IMG/VR virus record: IMGVR_UViG_3300010430_000352 | Coordinates: 1 to 29,532 of that record | DNA from: a virus | Reading direction: 5' to 3' (one strand) | DNA: 29,532 nt | In this document: one piece after another, positions 21,220-29,532 of the stretch | How positions within the stretch are numbered: the stretch's first letter is position 1 | How the letters are laid out: each line of letters opens with the position of its first letter | The notes under the pieces: generated by a model | Seen by the model: the letters and a program-made list of their open reading frames with translations, nothing else | The model's database searches: none | What the model was told of the DNA's origin: nothing | Made by a program: the position numbers and the translations under genes

Positions 21220-22230
21220 ATGAACCAACTAATTAATTTCCTAGTGGCCTTTATTGGCTTCTTTCTAGGTTTCGTTAAAGATGAAACCGGATCTGTTACT
21301 ATTCCAGAAGCTATGATCGAAGGGTACAACTCTTCACTTTATTTCCTTTCTCAGCAGAAAGCTCCCCGTCTTTACGGAAAATCCCAGATGCGGGAACAAG
21401 CTTCCGAAACTGACTACTATGAGCGTATCGGTGCTGGAGAAGCCAATGATTCTAATGATCGTCACGGCGATACTCCGATCAACAACGCTGAACACTCTAG
21501 ACGTGCAGTAGACCTTACTGACGCTGACTGGGGTGATTTGGTTGACCGTTTTGACAAGCTACGTCTTCTTATTGCTCCTGAGGGTGCCTATGTTAAGACT
21601 GGTGTAATGGCCCTTAACCGTAAGAAAGACGATATCTTTATCGCTGCTATTCTTGGTGTTGCTCGTGCAGGTAAACGTGGAACTACTCTAGTTTCTCTTC
21701 CAGAAAGCCAAAAATTGGTTGCTGTTGCCAGTGAAACCGGTGCTGTAGAGACTGGACTTAACGTCTATACTCTTACTAAAACTTCTGAGAAATTCGACGA
21801 AGCTGATGTTGATGAGGATGAGGAAAGATATTTCGCTTACTCTTCACGTCAAAAGCAAAACCTTCTACGTCAAACTGAAGTTACTTCTGCTGACTACAAC
21901 ACCGTTAAGGCGCTTGTACAAGGTAAAGTAAACAGTTTCATGGGCTTTGAGTTCATCCGATCTCAACGTCTTCCTGTAGCCGCTGCCGCTGTTGATTTCG
22001 AGACAGGTGGTCAGGTTCTTACAGGTGCCGCCAACACTACTGCCTCTACTATGCGTAGATGTGTAGCTTGGTGTGGTGACGGTATGATCTCTGCTGACGG
22101 TATCAACCTTGAGTCTATGATGGCTCCACGACCAGACAAAAAATGGTCAATCCAGGTTTATGTTCGTCACTCAGTAGGTGCCGTACGTATGGAAGAAGAG
22201 AAGGTTGTTGAAGTACTTTGTGCTGAATAA
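21220..22230 (+). CDS. Major capsid protein (Bbp17/Phage_capsid_2-like) with N-terminal hydrophobic helix
   Basis: 336 aa. After a hydrophobic N-terminal segment (residues 4-19, LINFLVAFIGFFLGFV) and an acidic turn, the body begins IPEAMIEGYNSSLYFLSQQK. It continues through ASETDYYERIG, HSRRAVDLTDADWGDLVDRF and YVKTGVMALNRKKDD, features of the HK97-fold capsid family of BPP-1-like podoviruses, and ends VRMEEEKVVEVLCAE. It assembles into the procapsid with the scaffold. The ATG is fixed by TTAGGAG 7 nt ahead, so the hydrophobic start is real and not a mis-called extension. Codon use is regular and consistent with high expression, and it has its own promoter. Confidence 0.88.
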   Translation: MNQLINFLVAFIGFFLGFVKDETGSVTIPEAMIEGYNSSLYFLSQQKAPRLYGKSQMREQASETDYYERIGAGEANDSNDRHGDTPINNAEHSRRAVDLTDADWGDLVDRFDKLRLLIAPEGAYVKTGVMALNRKKDDIFIAAILGVARAGKRGTTLVSLPESQKLVAVASETGAVETGLNVYTLTKTSEKFDEADVDEDEERYFAYSSRQKQNLLRQTEVTSADYNTVKALVQGKVNSFMGFEFIRSQRLPVAAAAVDFETGGQVLTGAANTTASTMRRCVAWCGDGMISADGINLESMMAPRPDKKWSIQVYVRHSVGAVRMEEEKVVEVLCAE

Positions 22231-22252
22231 TAACTAACACAAACCCTAAACT

Positions 22253-22270
22253 GGGCTATATGACGAGCCC
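22253..22270 (+). promoter_or_regulatory. Hairpin in the capsid/cement intergenic region
   Basis: GGGCT and AGCCC arms with an 8-nt loop end just before the GAGG ribosome site of the cement gene. It may modulate translation or protect the capsid mRNA. No T-run, so not a terminator. Confidence 0.5.
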
Positions 22271-22282
22271 TGAGGATATGAA

Positions 22283-22744
22283 ATGGCTGTATTAAAAGGC
22301 GCAAACAAAACTCTGATTGATTCTTCTCCAAAAGAGAAAATTAATCCGGGCAAGCAAAACTCAAGAATTAAGATTATCCACGATACGTATTCTGGACCTA
22401 TTGGGAACGGCGATACTATCGTTCTTGGGGACAAAATCCCTGAGGGTGCTTTGATTAAAGGTGCTAAACTTAAGTCGTCAAACGGCGGTGCTACTGGGAT
22501 CCTAGATCTTGGTTGCCAGGCTTTTTCTGACCTAGACGGTAACGCTGTTGCCGCCGACCAGAACGGACTTGTAGATCAAGCCGATGCTGGTGGACAGAAA
22601 GTTATGAAGCGTGACGGAGCTGACAGTGACCTTCTTGGCAAGGTTGTTGGACAAGGTGGGGCTCAGATTGAAGCCACTTGTACTGAAGCTTACGCTGTCG
22701 ATGGCGATATCGAAATTTTCGTTGAATACTCTCTAGAATCATAG
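22283..22744 (+). CDS. Capsid cement/decoration-like protein (Bbp16-like position), 153 aa
   Basis: The sequence is beta-rich, with TIVLGDKIPEGALIKGAKLK, a Gly/Asp-rich middle (FSDLDGNAVAADQNGLVDQA) and GDIEIFVEYSLE at the end. This resembles capsid-stabilising proteins encoded just after the major capsid gene in BPP-1-like podoviruses. It would bind the outside of the capsid lattice and brace it during packaging. GAGG lies 7 nt before the ATG. The gene is cotranscribed with the capsid gene and followed by a strong terminator. The assignment rests on location and beta-rich pattern. Confidence 0.7.
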   Translation: MAVLKGANKTLIDSSPKEKINPGKQNSRIKIIHDTYSGPIGNGDTIVLGDKIPEGALIKGAKLKSSNGGATGILDLGCQAFSDLDGNAVAADQNGLVDQADAGGQKVMKRDGADSDLLGKVVGQGGAQIEATCTEAYAVDGDIEIFVEYSLES

Positions 22745-22762
22745 AGGGTAATCCTTCTGCTT

Positions 22763-22802
22763 AGAAGCCGGGGTTTTCCTAGACACCCGGCTTCTTTTTT
22801 TT
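22763..22802 (+). terminator. Strong rho-independent terminator after capsid/cement genes
   Basis: A perfect 10-bp stem AGAAGCCGGG/CCCGGCTTCT with a 13-nt loop is followed by seven T. It separates the capsid unit from the tail genes, which must be reached by read-through. Confidence 0.93.
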
Positions 22803-22818
22803 CTTATTTGGAGGTTTA

Positions 22819-23409
22819 ATGGCTTCAGACATAGATATCTGCAATAGTGCTTTAGATATTCTTGGGGTGGAAAATATCGCAAGTTTCTCTGAGGACAGCA
22901 AGGCAGCTTTCCTTTGCCAGAAAAACTATCCAAGAGTCCGAGACGAGTTCTTAGGCTCACACTACTGGAACTTTGCTATGATTAGGGCAAGCTTTACAGC
23001 TCTCCCAGACGCTCCAACCTTTGGATTCAGTAAAGCCTTCCAGCTTCCAGCCGACTGTATTAGAGTCCGCCAATTAGAAGACCCAGGCGTTAAATTCAAA
23101 GTAGAGGGTCGAACCTTAATCACCGACGTATCTGAAGCCTTGGTAGAGTATATTTCAAGCGGAATATTACCTGGGAATTTCAGCCCTATGTTTGCCGAAG
23201 CCCTTGCATATCAGTTAGCATCTAAGCTGGCATATCCTTTAATCCAAAGCGTTTCCTTATCTGAGCAATTAGAGAGAAAGGCGCAATTGAAATTAAGGGA
23301 CGCTAGAAGTTTTGATGGACAAGAAGGATGGCAGGACGACCTTGTAACAGATGAGTTTCTGGACGCAAGGAGGGTATCTGTGACTGGGGAACCTCGTGTC
23401 AAAGTTTAA
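22819..23409 (+). CDS. Tail tubular protein A (T7 gp11-like gatekeeper)
   Basis: 196 aa, family length. Conserved start IDICNSALDILGVENIASFS, then LCQKNYPRVRDEFLGSHYWNFA, FGFSKAFQLPADCIRV and YQLASKLAYPL. The protein docks onto the portal ring and starts the short tail. GGAGG is 4 nt before the ATG. It overlaps the next gene by 14 nt, which couples A and B subunit synthesis. Confidence 0.93.
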   Translation: MASDIDICNSALDILGVENIASFSEDSKAAFLCQKNYPRVRDEFLGSHYWNFAMIRASFTALPDAPTFGFSKAFQLPADCIRVRQLEDPGVKFKVEGRTLITDVSEALVEYISSGILPGNFSPMFAEALAYQLASKLAYPLIQSVSLSEQLERKAQLKLRDARSFDGQEGWQDDLVTDEFLDARRVSVTGEPRVKV

Positions 23410-25699
23410 TCACTTAAAATTTTCCTTTAAATCAGGCGAATGGTCTCCTAGAGCTTTAGGGCGTAAAGATACCGAAGATTATAGGGATGCCTGTAGGCAG
23501 ATGCACAACTGGTTTCCGTATAAGACCGGGGGAGCTGTAAAGCGTCCCGGTACCCAGTATAGAGCTGAGGTGGAATCCTTCGGAGCTTTAAACCCGGCAG
23601 CTCCAAACATAGGACTAGGGGTATTTCCTTTCGTATTTAACAAAAATGAAGCATTTACTATTGTCCTTAGTATTAACTCTGTTGTTGTTAGCCCTATTGA
23701 CGAGTTCATTAAAATTTTCAATACCGACGGCACCTTAGTTTCTAGTGCCGATATTATCGTAGGAGCTGATATTGCTCCCACAGCCTTAGGCGAGACTTAC
23801 AATCTAGACCCTGCTGGATTTAACTATGTTCAGGTTAGGGACGTTCTATTTATCACTCACAGCTCAGGAACCTTTGAGCCTATATATATTGCCAGATATA
23901 TTACCCAGGACGGATCCTACAAGTGGGAAGTCAGGAAATATCTCGAGGCTACTCCAGCCGGTTTTGGGCAGATTAGTCCTGTAATTAAAAGACCTTATAG
24001 AGATTCTAATATTGAGCCTGTTAAAATCCAGGCTTTAAATGAGGATAACCCAGCTAACAGAATCGACCTTAGGATGCTGGACGCTGCAAATAACCCTATT
24101 GACTGGTTTAATCCCGGTCATGTCGGAGCTTATTTTCGTATTGTAAGTGGTGCCCAGGAGTGGGTAGTCCAAGCTTTTGAGTATACAAGTCCTCAACTCC
24201 TAAAATGTAACACTATTATCAACCCCGGCGTTATCGGGGCGGCTTATTTCACAGATAATTGGCAAGAGCAATCTTGGTCAGATTATCGAGGGTGGCCTAG
24301 AACTGTAGAGTTCTTCGATCAAAGACTTATGTGGGGCGGGAACGACGCCGAAAAGAATAAGGTTTGGGGATCTCTAGCTGGAAACGTATTCCACATGATG
24401 GCAAAGCGCCTAGATCAAGATATTACCTCAGGGTCAGATACTTCAGGCGTGAATTACTTTATTGGTGCCGCTGTACCAGATACCAGTAAGATAACTCTTA
24501 AGAATAACTTAATCGGGTTACTCAGTGACCCAATTAGCTTCGCAATCGGGTCACAGCAATTTAACCCTATTACCTGGCTATCAAGCGGAGAAAGTCTCCA
24601 TGTTGGGACATTAGGTGGGGAATATATCCTCACAGGCGGAGAACAGATCGTTTCTGCTGAATCAGTCTCATTTAGACAAAATACCGCTTTTGGCGGTGAT
24701 ACTGTCCAACCTGTCCGAGTCGATAATGAAACTCTCTTTATCTCCAGGGACGGACGAAAGTTAAGAAATTTTAAATTCAATGATAATAATGGCTCCTATT
24801 TGTCTGGAGACGTCAGCGGAACTGCCGACCACCTCCACCAATACGGAACCTTAAACCAGTCTGAGGACGGTCCAGTAGTCGCTAAAAAGTTTAAATCTCT
24901 CCATTACCAACAAGATAGAGAGATTGTTTGGCTTAGAACTACCTTAAACGACCTAGTTGGAGTCACCTACTCTCCTGGAGAGCAAGCTTCTGGATGGTTT
25001 ACGGTAGGTATTACGGATGCTGAGAATATTTGGGGAGTAGCTTATATTCCCGAATCTGACGGACAAGAGGACGCTTTATGGGTTCTAGTTCAAAGAGGGA
25101 CTGGAGTAGGTGCTAAATATTACCTAGAATCTATTGGGATTGACTTCGACGGACCTACATTAGCTTCAACTACTGTATTTAGACAGGATATCCCAGTTTA
25201 TCTAGATAGTGCCAAACTCTCCACAGCGGTTGGGGACGTCACTACAATCTCAGGTCTGGACCACTTAGAAGGTCTAGAGGTAGCTATTACAGCCGACGGA
25301 GAATATATTGGGGACGATACCGTAGATATTGGGTCTATCGACCTTCCTCAATCTTACCCAGACGGGACTAGATTTGTAGTAGGTCTGAAATATACTGCCA
25401 CTCTAGATACAGCGAGTGTCGAAGCTGGCGGAGATTTTGGATATTCAGAGGGCGCTATTAAGAAGATTGATAGAGTTGTAGCCAAACTTTATAAGACTAA
25501 AGGTCTTAGGGTAGGAAGCCCAGATGGGAAACAAAAGACTTATCCGGCGAAAATACCCTCAAACGATGCATATACGGGTAATGTACGGGTGGAAGTCCCT
25601 AATTCCCCAAGTCTCGAACAATCCATTAGATTACTATCCGAGGATCCTTATCCTGCTCACGTCGTATCACTTGCCATTAGAGGAGTGAGTTATGACTAA
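23396..25699 (+). CDS. Tail tubular protein B (T7 gp12-like nozzle)
   Basis: 767 aa, the usual size. The N-terminal FSFKSGEWSPRALGRKDTED and RQMHNWFPYKTGGAVKRPGT are diagnostic for tail nozzle proteins, followed by a long beta-rich body (YRGWPRTVEFFDQRLMWGGN, WLSSGESLHVGTLGGEYI). It forms the hexameric nozzle through which DNA leaves and onto which tail fibres attach. The start is GTG at 23396 with GGGG ahead, overlapping the tubular A gene by 14 nt. Confidence 0.94.
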   Translation: MSKFNHLKFSFKSGEWSPRALGRKDTEDYRDACRQMHNWFPYKTGGAVKRPGTQYRAEVESFGALNPAAPNIGLGVFPFVFNKNEAFTIVLSINSVVVSPIDEFIKIFNTDGTLVSSADIIVGADIAPTALGETYNLDPAGFNYVQVRDVLFITHSSGTFEPIYIARYITQDGSYKWEVRKYLEATPAGFGQISPVIKRPYRDSNIEPVKIQALNEDNPANRIDLRMLDAANNPIDWFNPGHVGAYFRIVSGAQEWVVQAFEYTSPQLLKCNTIINPGVIGAAYFTDNWQEQSWSDYRGWPRTVEFFDQRLMWGGNDAEKNKVWGSLAGNVFHMMAKRLDQDITSGSDTSGVNYFIGAAVPDTSKITLKNNLIGLLSDPISFAIGSQQFNPITWLSSGESLHVGTLGGEYILTGGEQIVSAESVSFRQNTAFGGDTVQPVRVDNETLFISRDGRKLRNFKFNDNNGSYLSGDVSGTADHLHQYGTLNQSEDGPVVAKKFKSLHYQQDREIVWLRTTLNDLVGVTYSPGEQASGWFTVGITDAENIWGVAYIPESDGQEDALWVLVQRGTGVGAKYYLESIGIDFDGPTLASTTVFRQDIPVYLDSAKLSTAVGDVTTISGLDHLEGLEVAITADGEYIGDDTVDIGSIDLPQSYPDGTRFVVGLKYTATLDTASVEAGGDFGYSEGAIKKIDRVVAKLYKTKGLRVGSPDGKQKTYPAKIPSNDAYTGNVRVEVPNSPSLEQSIRLLSEDPYPAHVVSLAIRGVSYD

Positions 25700-26126
25700 G
25701 GTGGAAGAATTTGAAATATCCCACATGGACAACTTTGTACCGCTCTTTAAAGAAAAGAACTGGAAAGCGATTCTCGCCTCGAATATCCCAGACCCGACGA
25801 GGGAAGTCCTCACGATCAAGCAAAACGGGGAAATCCTCTTTTTTGCGGGACTTCACTTCCACAGACCGGGAGTAGCTGAAGGTTGGATCATGGCGAGTGA
25901 GAGAGTCCAGGAAAATAAAGTTATATTTTTTAAACAAGTTTACCGTCTTATCCATAGGGTATGTAATACAGCTTACGGCTTGCACAGGTTCTCTATTGCG
26001 GTAGACTTAGATTACGCAGAAGGCGATAAGTGGGCGAGAAAGCTCGGGCTATCCTACGAAGGAATTGCCAGAGGATATACCGCCGATAACCGAGATCACG
26101 CTATTTATGCGAAGAGGTGGCACTAA
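25692..26126 (+). CDS. GNAT-like virion-associated protein (T7 gp13/DUF2833-like position), 144 aa
   Basis: The pattern HMDNFVPLFKEKNW ... KQNGEILFFAGLHFHRP ... ARKLGLSYEGIARGY ... DHAIYAKRW is that of a GNAT acyltransferase fold. Small proteins like this stand between the nozzle and internal virion genes in T7-like phages. The GNAT Q/RxxGxG/A loop is not clear, so it may be catalytically inactive or structural. It overlaps the nozzle gene by 8 nt and the next gene by 1 nt. Confidence 0.7.
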   Translation: MTKVEEFEISHMDNFVPLFKEKNWKAILASNIPDPTREVLTIKQNGEILFFAGLHFHRPGVAEGWIMASERVQENKVIFFKQVYRLIHRVCNTAYGLHRFSIAVDLDYAEGDKWARKLGLSYEGIARGYTADNRDHAIYAKRWH

Positions 26127-26650
26127 TGGGCTCATCATCAGGAATTGCCGCATTTGGTGGACTCGCCAATGCAATGGCCAACAGAGAGGCAGCGAATTCA
26201 GAAATTGCTTCTTTACTAGATGAAATCGAAGCAGATAAGATTGAAGCTGCTGATATTTTGGAGAGATTTGAAGTTAATAAGTTCCTTACTGTTCAGGAAG
26301 GTGAAGCCTTTAAACAAGAGCAAATAGGGGCTTTTATCAAGTCTGGAGTAGATATCGGTACAGGTAGTCCACTTCTTACTTTAGAACAGACCAGTAGTGC
26401 TATTGCTCGTGAAATAGAGATAGCTCAAATGGAAGCTGAATCCGAGATTAAAGCCCTTGAGACAGGGATCGAAGGTAAGAAAAGAAGTACTAGCAGGCTT
26501 AGAGGTGCTAGAGATATCAGAACTTTTGCTGATATCTTGGGCGGAGCTGGGACAGCAGCTAGAGCTAGGAGGTTTGATAGTAAAAGCGGGTCTAAGACTA
26601 GCAATACTGGAAGATCTCCGGCTATAGGCGGAAGGAAGAGGGAAAGATAA
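26126..26650 (+). CDS. Internal virion protein B-like (T7 gp14-like), 174 aa
   Basis: Starts at the ATG at 26126 (GAGG 8 nt before; TAATG overlap with the preceding stop). The N-terminal Gly/Ala-rich stretch (GSSSGIAAFGGLANAMANRE) is followed by a long acidic helix (NSEIASLLDEIEADKIEAAD) and a basic C-terminus (KKRSTSRLRGARD; SPAIGGRKRER). The position between the gp13-like and gp15-like genes and this plan match gp14-type ejection proteins, which form the outer-membrane pore section in T7. No strong sequence signature, so it is named by order. Confidence 0.65.
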   Translation: MGSSSGIAAFGGLANAMANREAANSEIASLLDEIEADKIEAADILERFEVNKFLTVQEGEAFKQEQIGAFIKSGVDIGTGSPLLTLEQTSSAIAREIEIAQMEAESEIKALETGIEGKKRSTSRLRGARDIRTFADILGGAGTAARARRFDSKSGSKTSNTGRSPAIGGRKRER

Positions 26651-28839
26651 TGGCCACAAGAATTCCAACATTAGGCGCAGGATCGAAGGTCAGAGCTAAA
26701 GGACCGAAAACTCCTAAGTCCGATATGAGAGGCAGTAGAGCCTTAGCTCAAGCCACTAGCCATCTAGTTAAGACGGCTACAGGTACTTCCCTAGACCTTA
26801 TTGAAATGAGGGAGAAGTCTAAAGCTAACGAATACTCCTCTAAAAAGACTTTAGAATATCGACAGAGTATGGAGAACTGGAGCCGTGAAAACAAAGTAGT
26901 CAAAGAATCAGACCCTACCGGATACGCTAAATCCTACCAGGACGAGGCTGAAAGGCTTAAAGAACAGATGGTGACTGAGGCTCCTTCAGGATTCGCCCAA
27001 GATCACTTCAATTCCACCATTAGAAACTATCATAATTCTAGAATTTTAGAGGCAGATAGTTGGGAAAATACTCAAAGAATTAAGGTTAAATCTGCTTTGG
27101 ATGACAAAGAATCCAAGGAAGTAGGTTCTTCAGGAAATACTAAAACCGCTATGAGTAGATACGCTATGGTTAGGGATAATATCCAAAATAGTGAAGGTCT
27201 TGAATACGGTGGTGAGACTGTTAAGAAGAAGCTAGCCGGACTTAGATTTAACTACAGAAAGAATTACTTTACTGAAATGTCAGACCCTAGTCACCCGATC
27301 ACTAAAAGTGCTTCAGTGGCAGATCTTACCAAATATCTAGACGATATGATGGACGGGAAGCATCCCGAAACCTCAGAAGTGTTCGACGATATCTCCTCTA
27401 AAGAGAAACTAAGTTATAAGAGAAGCGTTCTAGCTGCTAAGAAAGCGGCTGTTTCAGCTAATCAAAGTGCCGTATTTTCAGAAGCTAAAGCTGCTTTAGA
27501 GTTAGCGGAGAGAGGGGACGTAGGCTTCCTAGCTAAATCCTTCGACAGCGTAAATTCTCTGCCAAATAGCCCAAAGAAATCTAAAATGTTGTCTGATATT
27601 AAGATTATGGGGACTGTAGGGAGCTTAATTGGCGGTTTAGAAAATACAGATAATCAAGCCATATCCAAAATGGTTAGAGAGTCTGGAACTATATTTTCTA
27701 GCGGAGCTACTGCCGTGGAAGAAAACTCCCGAGATAAAGCAGAGATGTTGTTTGGAATGTCGGCTAGTAAGATGCTCAAAGATAGAAAAAATGATCCTGC
27801 TTTAAGCGTTATTAAGTCCTCTCCCGAACTTATAAACGACCCTGACAAATTATTAGCTAGGCAGAAAGAGCTTAAAATAGCTAATCCTAGAGTACTTACA
27901 AACGATATAGCTTCTAGAATGGGAGTGGAGTTTGAAGAGTCTACTTTTGAAGGTCAATCTGATATGTTAGACAACGTAATCAGAAAATACGGGAAACACG
28001 CTTCAGCGGTATTTAACGACATTGGAGATAAGACGCCAGGGTTTGAGAAGTCTGTAGTTCTAGCCCCTTACCTGGATAACAAATCGTCAAAAGAAATATT
28101 ATTAAGAAATTTTAAAAACGCTCCTACTATTCGTAAAGAGTTTGCCGATAAACACCCAGGAGGAGAATCCTCGGTCACATCCACTGTACTAGATAACATT
28201 AAAGATTTTACAACCGTATTTGAGAAATCAAATAACGAGTTTATGGCCACAAGTATTAAAGATGCTGTATCTTTAGAAGCTAAGAGGCTTATGGCGTTCA
28301 AAGGTAAGTCTGAGGACGTAGCTGTTGAAATGGCGACTAAATCTGTACTGGGCGATAACTTCGACTTTGGAAACAATCACGGAGGAAAGACCAGATACCT
28401 TATCCCTAAGAAAATACCGTCTCTGGACTTTGAAGGCAATGAAACTTTTGTTTCTGTAGATAAAGGTCTGGTAGATACTTACGTAGAAGGGTCTTTAACA
28501 AGACAGGTTTTAGAAGAAGAACTAAACATAACTAAAGCTAACTTCCTATTTCCAGGGAGTGATGAAGAGTTCTATGAACAAGCTAAAGAAAGCTTTTTCT
28601 GGGCTAATAATAAAGACCAAAACGGACTAAAGCTATACTTTACATCGAGAGATGGGTTTGTAAAACCTGTTAAAAATAGCGAGGCTGAACCTATTGTAGT
28701 GCCGTTTGATGCTTTAAAAGATCACGCTGTTACAGAAGGTACGAGACTTTATAACGATCTGAGAGGGATTACTAGAACCGATAAAGAGTTCCTTCCAGGA
28801 ACAAAAGAAAGACGATTTATTAGATCGAGGGAGGATTAG
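26650..28839 (+). CDS. Internal virion protein C-like (T7 gp15-like), 729 aa
   Basis: Long, helical and highly charged, without membrane spans or known catalytic motifs: ALAQATSHLVKTATGTSLDL near the start, then many heptad-like segments (TLEYRQSMENWSRENKVV and KKAAVSANQSAVFSEAKAAL) and a basic C-terminus (GTKERRFIRSRED). Size and order fit the gp15-type core protein that is ejected with the DNA and forms the periplasmic tube with gp16. The start overlaps the previous stop as TAATG. Confidence 0.78.
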   Translation: MATRIPTLGAGSKVRAKGPKTPKSDMRGSRALAQATSHLVKTATGTSLDLIEMREKSKANEYSSKKTLEYRQSMENWSRENKVVKESDPTGYAKSYQDEAERLKEQMVTEAPSGFAQDHFNSTIRNYHNSRILEADSWENTQRIKVKSALDDKESKEVGSSGNTKTAMSRYAMVRDNIQNSEGLEYGGETVKKKLAGLRFNYRKNYFTEMSDPSHPITKSASVADLTKYLDDMMDGKHPETSEVFDDISSKEKLSYKRSVLAAKKAAVSANQSAVFSEAKAALELAERGDVGFLAKSFDSVNSLPNSPKKSKMLSDIKIMGTVGSLIGGLENTDNQAISKMVRESGTIFSSGATAVEENSRDKAEMLFGMSASKMLKDRKNDPALSVIKSSPELINDPDKLLARQKELKIANPRVLTNDIASRMGVEFEESTFEGQSDMLDNVIRKYGKHASAVFNDIGDKTPGFEKSVVLAPYLDNKSSKEILLRNFKNAPTIRKEFADKHPGGESSVTSTVLDNIKDFTTVFEKSNNEFMATSIKDAVSLEAKRLMAFKGKSEDVAVEMATKSVLGDNFDFGNNHGGKTRYLIPKKIPSLDFEGNETFVSVDKGLVDTYVEGSLTRQVLEEELNITKANFLFPGSDEEFYEQAKESFFWANNKDQNGLKLYFTSRDGFVKPVKNSEAEPIVVPFDALKDHAVTEGTRLYNDLRGITRTDKEFLPGTKERRFIRSRED

Positions 28840-29532
28840 TGGCTAGGCTCCCATTCGATATAAAGCCCGAGGTAGATGACGACGCTCCAGGACTTGAGAG
28901 GAAAGTACCTTTCCCCCAATTCGCCGCCGCTAATATAGCCGCCGGTTTCAGGGATTCTGATTTTGGAGCTATTCTTAGGGCTCCAGAATTGATCTATAAG
29001 TCACACCAGGGGGATTTAGTAGACCCTGAAGAACTTAACGCCGAATTTAAGAATATCGAAACTCCTTTTAAAGAGCCTCAAACTAGATCTTTCGCTAAAG
29101 AGCTTAATGACAGAGCTGTAGAAAGAAGGATTATACAAGATACGATTAGTAAGGGCGAAGGTGACTCTACTTTCAACAAGGTAGTCTCATTTGGGATTCA
29201 AGCAGTACCTCAAATATTAGACCCTGTAGGGTTTGCTATGGGAGCTGGTATAGGTGTGGGGATTAACAGAGTCCTCACCAAAACCGCCATAAAAGGCGGC
29301 GTAGCCAGTATGCTTGCTAATCAGTCCTTAAAAGCTCAAATAGCTGAAGGTATCTCCGGTAACGTAATAAGTGAACTAGCTATTCATAAGCCTTTAGCAG
29401 AGTATGAGCAGAGAGACTATGATACATATCAGTCTTTAGTATTTTCTGTAGCAGCCGGTGCAGGATTCCCAGCTATTTTGAAAGGTGCCTCCAAGCTCTT
29501 TAAAAGCACTCCTGAACTAATCAATAAAAGTA
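28839..29532 (+). CDS. Internal virion protein D-like (T7 gp16-like), N-terminal part, cut by window end
   Basis: Frame opens with GTG at 28839, overlapping the previous stop by one base, with GGGAGG 4 nt ahead. It stays open for 231 codons to the window end. It starts ARLPFDIKPEVDDDAPGLER and contains FPQFAAANIAAGFRDSDFGA, an amphipathic/hydrophobic stretch (ILDPVGFAMGAGIGVGIN) and FSVAAGAGFPAILKGASKLF. These Gly/Ala-rich hydrophobic helices suit a membrane-crossing ejection protein. No lytic transglycosylase motif is seen in the part present, unlike T7 gp16. It follows the gp15-like gene, which supports the call. Confidence 0.75.
   Translation, partial: MARLPFDIKPEVDDDAPGLERKVPFPQFAAANIAAGFRDSDFGAILRAPELIYKSHQGDLVDPEELNAEFKNIETPFKEPQTRSFAKELNDRAVERRIIQDTISKGEGDSTFNKVVSFGIQAVPQILDPVGFAMGAGIGVGINRVLTKTAIKGGVASMLANQSLKAQIAEGISGNVISELAIHKPLAEYEQRDYDTYQSLVFSVAAGAGFPAILKGASKLFKSTPELINKS

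Overview
The window is part of a double-stranded DNA phage genome of the short-tailed (podovirus) type. The evidence is a T7-like series of virion genes on the + strand, in order: large terminase, head-to-tail connector/portal, Bbp19-like protein, scaffold, major capsid, cement-like protein, tail tubular proteins A and B, GNAT-like protein, and internal virion proteins. A phage replication module lies on the - strand. Base composition is moderately AT-rich, and Shine-Dalgarno sites are of the ordinary bacterial AGGAG type. Several good sigma70-like promoters are visible and there is no phage RNA polymerase in the window, so transcription of these genes probably uses the host enzyme. This fits RNAP-less T7-like podoviruses (for example the Roseobacter SIO1/VpV262 or Bordetella BPP-1 style) better than classical T7; that placement is inference. 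No integrase is seen. The host cannot be named from the sequence.

Layout. (1) 1-11917, leftward: a T7-lysozyme-like amidase cut by the window edge, a metallophosphoesterase, small proteins, an SNF2-type helicase, a RecE/lambda-exonuclease-type nuclease, a candidate ssDNA-binding protein, a family A DNA polymerase with 3'-5' exonuclease, a run of small overlapping coiled-coil or Cys-containing genes, an XRE-type regulator, an SF3/D5-like helicase and a small beta-alpha-beta protein. (2) 11918-12581: control region with a strong leftward promoter (TTTACA-17-TATAAT), a roughly 200-nt leader with hairpins, and a YdaS/Cro-like regulator gene. (3) 12582-13480, rightward: HNH endonuclease and small terminase. 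(4) 13477-15082, leftward: a cassette of small accessory genes, including a pentapeptide-repeat protein and two or three very short genes, inserted between the small and large terminase genes. (5) 15083-15820: non-coding, rich in hairpins, candidate promoters and a 64-bp tandem repeat. (6) 15821-29532, rightward: the late/structural operon, cut in the last internal virion protein.

Working together: the leftward genes supply replication and recombination (polymerase, SF3 helicase, SNF2 ATPase, exonuclease, candidate SSB) and lysis/nucleotide metabolism. The rightward genes build the capsid, package DNA (HNH + TerS + TerL), and assemble the tail and ejection apparatus. The capsid and cement genes form their own transcription unit, with a terminator and promoter ahead of them and a strong terminator after them. 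Points of most interest are the hairpin-rich region before the late operon, the accessory cassette splitting the terminase genes, a Leu at the Pol I Phe762 position of the polymerase, hydrophobic N-terminal helices on both scaffold and capsid protein, and an in-frame single-stop junction between a SAP-like protein and TerL.
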